Shown: positions 63,462 through 64,000 of the stretch, in pieces | Numbering within the stretch: the first letter of the stretch is position 1 | Layout: the number at the start of each line of letters is the position of its first letter | Assembly (NCBI GenBank): GCA_030141605.1 | Contig: JAQGDQ010000046.1 | Coordinates: forward strand, 186,001 to 250,000 | Source: Tubiluchus corallicola | Lineage: Eukaryota; Priapulida; Priapulimorpha; Priapulimorphida; Tubiluchidae | DNA: 64,000 bases | Reading direction: 5' to 3' | Notes under the pieces: model-generated | Told to the model about the DNA's origin: nothing | What the model saw: only the letters and a program-made list of their open reading frames with translations | The model's database searches: none | Made by a program: the position numbers and the translations under genes

Positions 63462-64000
63462 CTGAAAATAACAATTTTCATGTAAGGCCAAATTTCACTA
63501 AAGTGAGAACAATAAAACAAGCCATCGAAGAGAAAAATTACTAATCCTGTATGCATACGTTACAACAATTCTCATTAAGCCATTAATTCAAAAAAATGTT
63601 CAGCCTTCAATTGTTTTTAATATGATGAATAATAACAAATCACGATAAAGTATTTTTAATGAACAAAGCACGTACAATAATATTAGCACCTGTATTCGTC
63701 TACATAGTTGTATTCAAAAGCCAAGATAGATGCTATATCACATTTTCAATACCGAAGTATGATAAATAAGCATTTCTAAAAGTACAGCTCACTACACTAA
63801 TATTTAAGCGCTCTAATTTCCTTTTAACGTTGATTTTTTCCAGTGACGCAGTCAGTCAGTCATTTGACTCGTTCCAATTTTTAGGTAAACTAGTCTTCTT
63901 CTTAAGCTAACACATCCAAATTTTTTAATATCATGATGGTAAATGCAAAATGATGCATATGCAAAATTGGTAAATGCAAAATGCTAAGTAACAAAAACTT
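63462..64000. other. BLTP1 intron running off the right edge
   Basis: No exon with matching phase and homology is visible upstream of 63461; the sequence is AT-rich and the preceding exons lie beyond the window. Confidence 0.5.

Noticed and set aside
63048-63556. Two long overlapping minus-strand frames
   Set aside because: They are BLTP1 exon 63240-63461 extended into introns; splice signals and phase define the exon.

Overview
This is a window of animal nuclear DNA. It is AT-rich (my impression is about one third G+C), genes are cut into many small exons with GT-AG introns, and there are no operons or ribosome binding sites. Five conserved animal genes can be assembled exon by exon, and every exon join agrees in reading phase. 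A dynein-arm assembly factor (DNAAF11) implies motile cilia. The mix of AT-rich introns, miniature DNA transposons and proteins close to the vertebrate orthologues fits a marine invertebrate such as a sponge or cnidarian, but the phylum cannot be fixed from this sequence alone.

Layout, left to right. 1-3905: no assembled gene; a tRNA-like remnant and one doubtful first exon. 3906-9496 (-): NUBP2, a P-loop scaffold of cytosolic Fe-S assembly, 8 exons, 272 aa, with a palindromic NRF1-type site just upstream of the start. 9530-16135: repeats (hAT-like and pogo/Tigger-like miniature transposons, a long AAT/AAC microsatellite). 16136-22086 (+): TMEM165, a Golgi cation transporter, 7 exons, 300 aa; its second intron carries a GC-rich retroposon bounded by a perfect 14-bp target-site duplication. 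25309-28749 (-): a ZFAND2-type AN1 zinc finger/UIM protein, 8 exons, 270 aa. 29348-43573 (+): DNAAF11 (LRRC6), 13 exons, 454 aa; its introns hold a 2.9-kb array of a repeat with internal tandem units and a 636-bp hAT-like element. 47804-63461 and beyond the right edge (-): the last 21 exons (1180 codons) of BLTP1 (KIAA1109/tweek), a giant bridge-like lipid transfer protein.

NUBP2/TMEM165 and ZFAND2/DNAAF11 are divergent pairs; TMEM165/ZFAND2 and DNAAF11/BLTP1 are convergent. The genes do not form a pathway. The ZFAND2/DNAAF11 pair shares a 598-bp spacer with a clear RFX X-box, as expected for a cilia gene.

The most unusual signal is a recurring kind of local duplication: the 3' end of an exon together with its splice donor and the start of the intron has been copied nearby. 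This is seen in ZFAND2 exon 4 (110-bp period), in a BLTP1 exon (157-bp period) and, decayed, in another BLTP1 exon. In the first two the copy has acquired an upstream acceptor, so that it reads as a new cassette exon (54 and 75 nt) of matching phase and open frame. In BLTP1 the phase match also depends on a one-base difference between copies. Two GC-AG introns and a mobile repeat with 1, about 3 and about 7 internal units are further points of interest.
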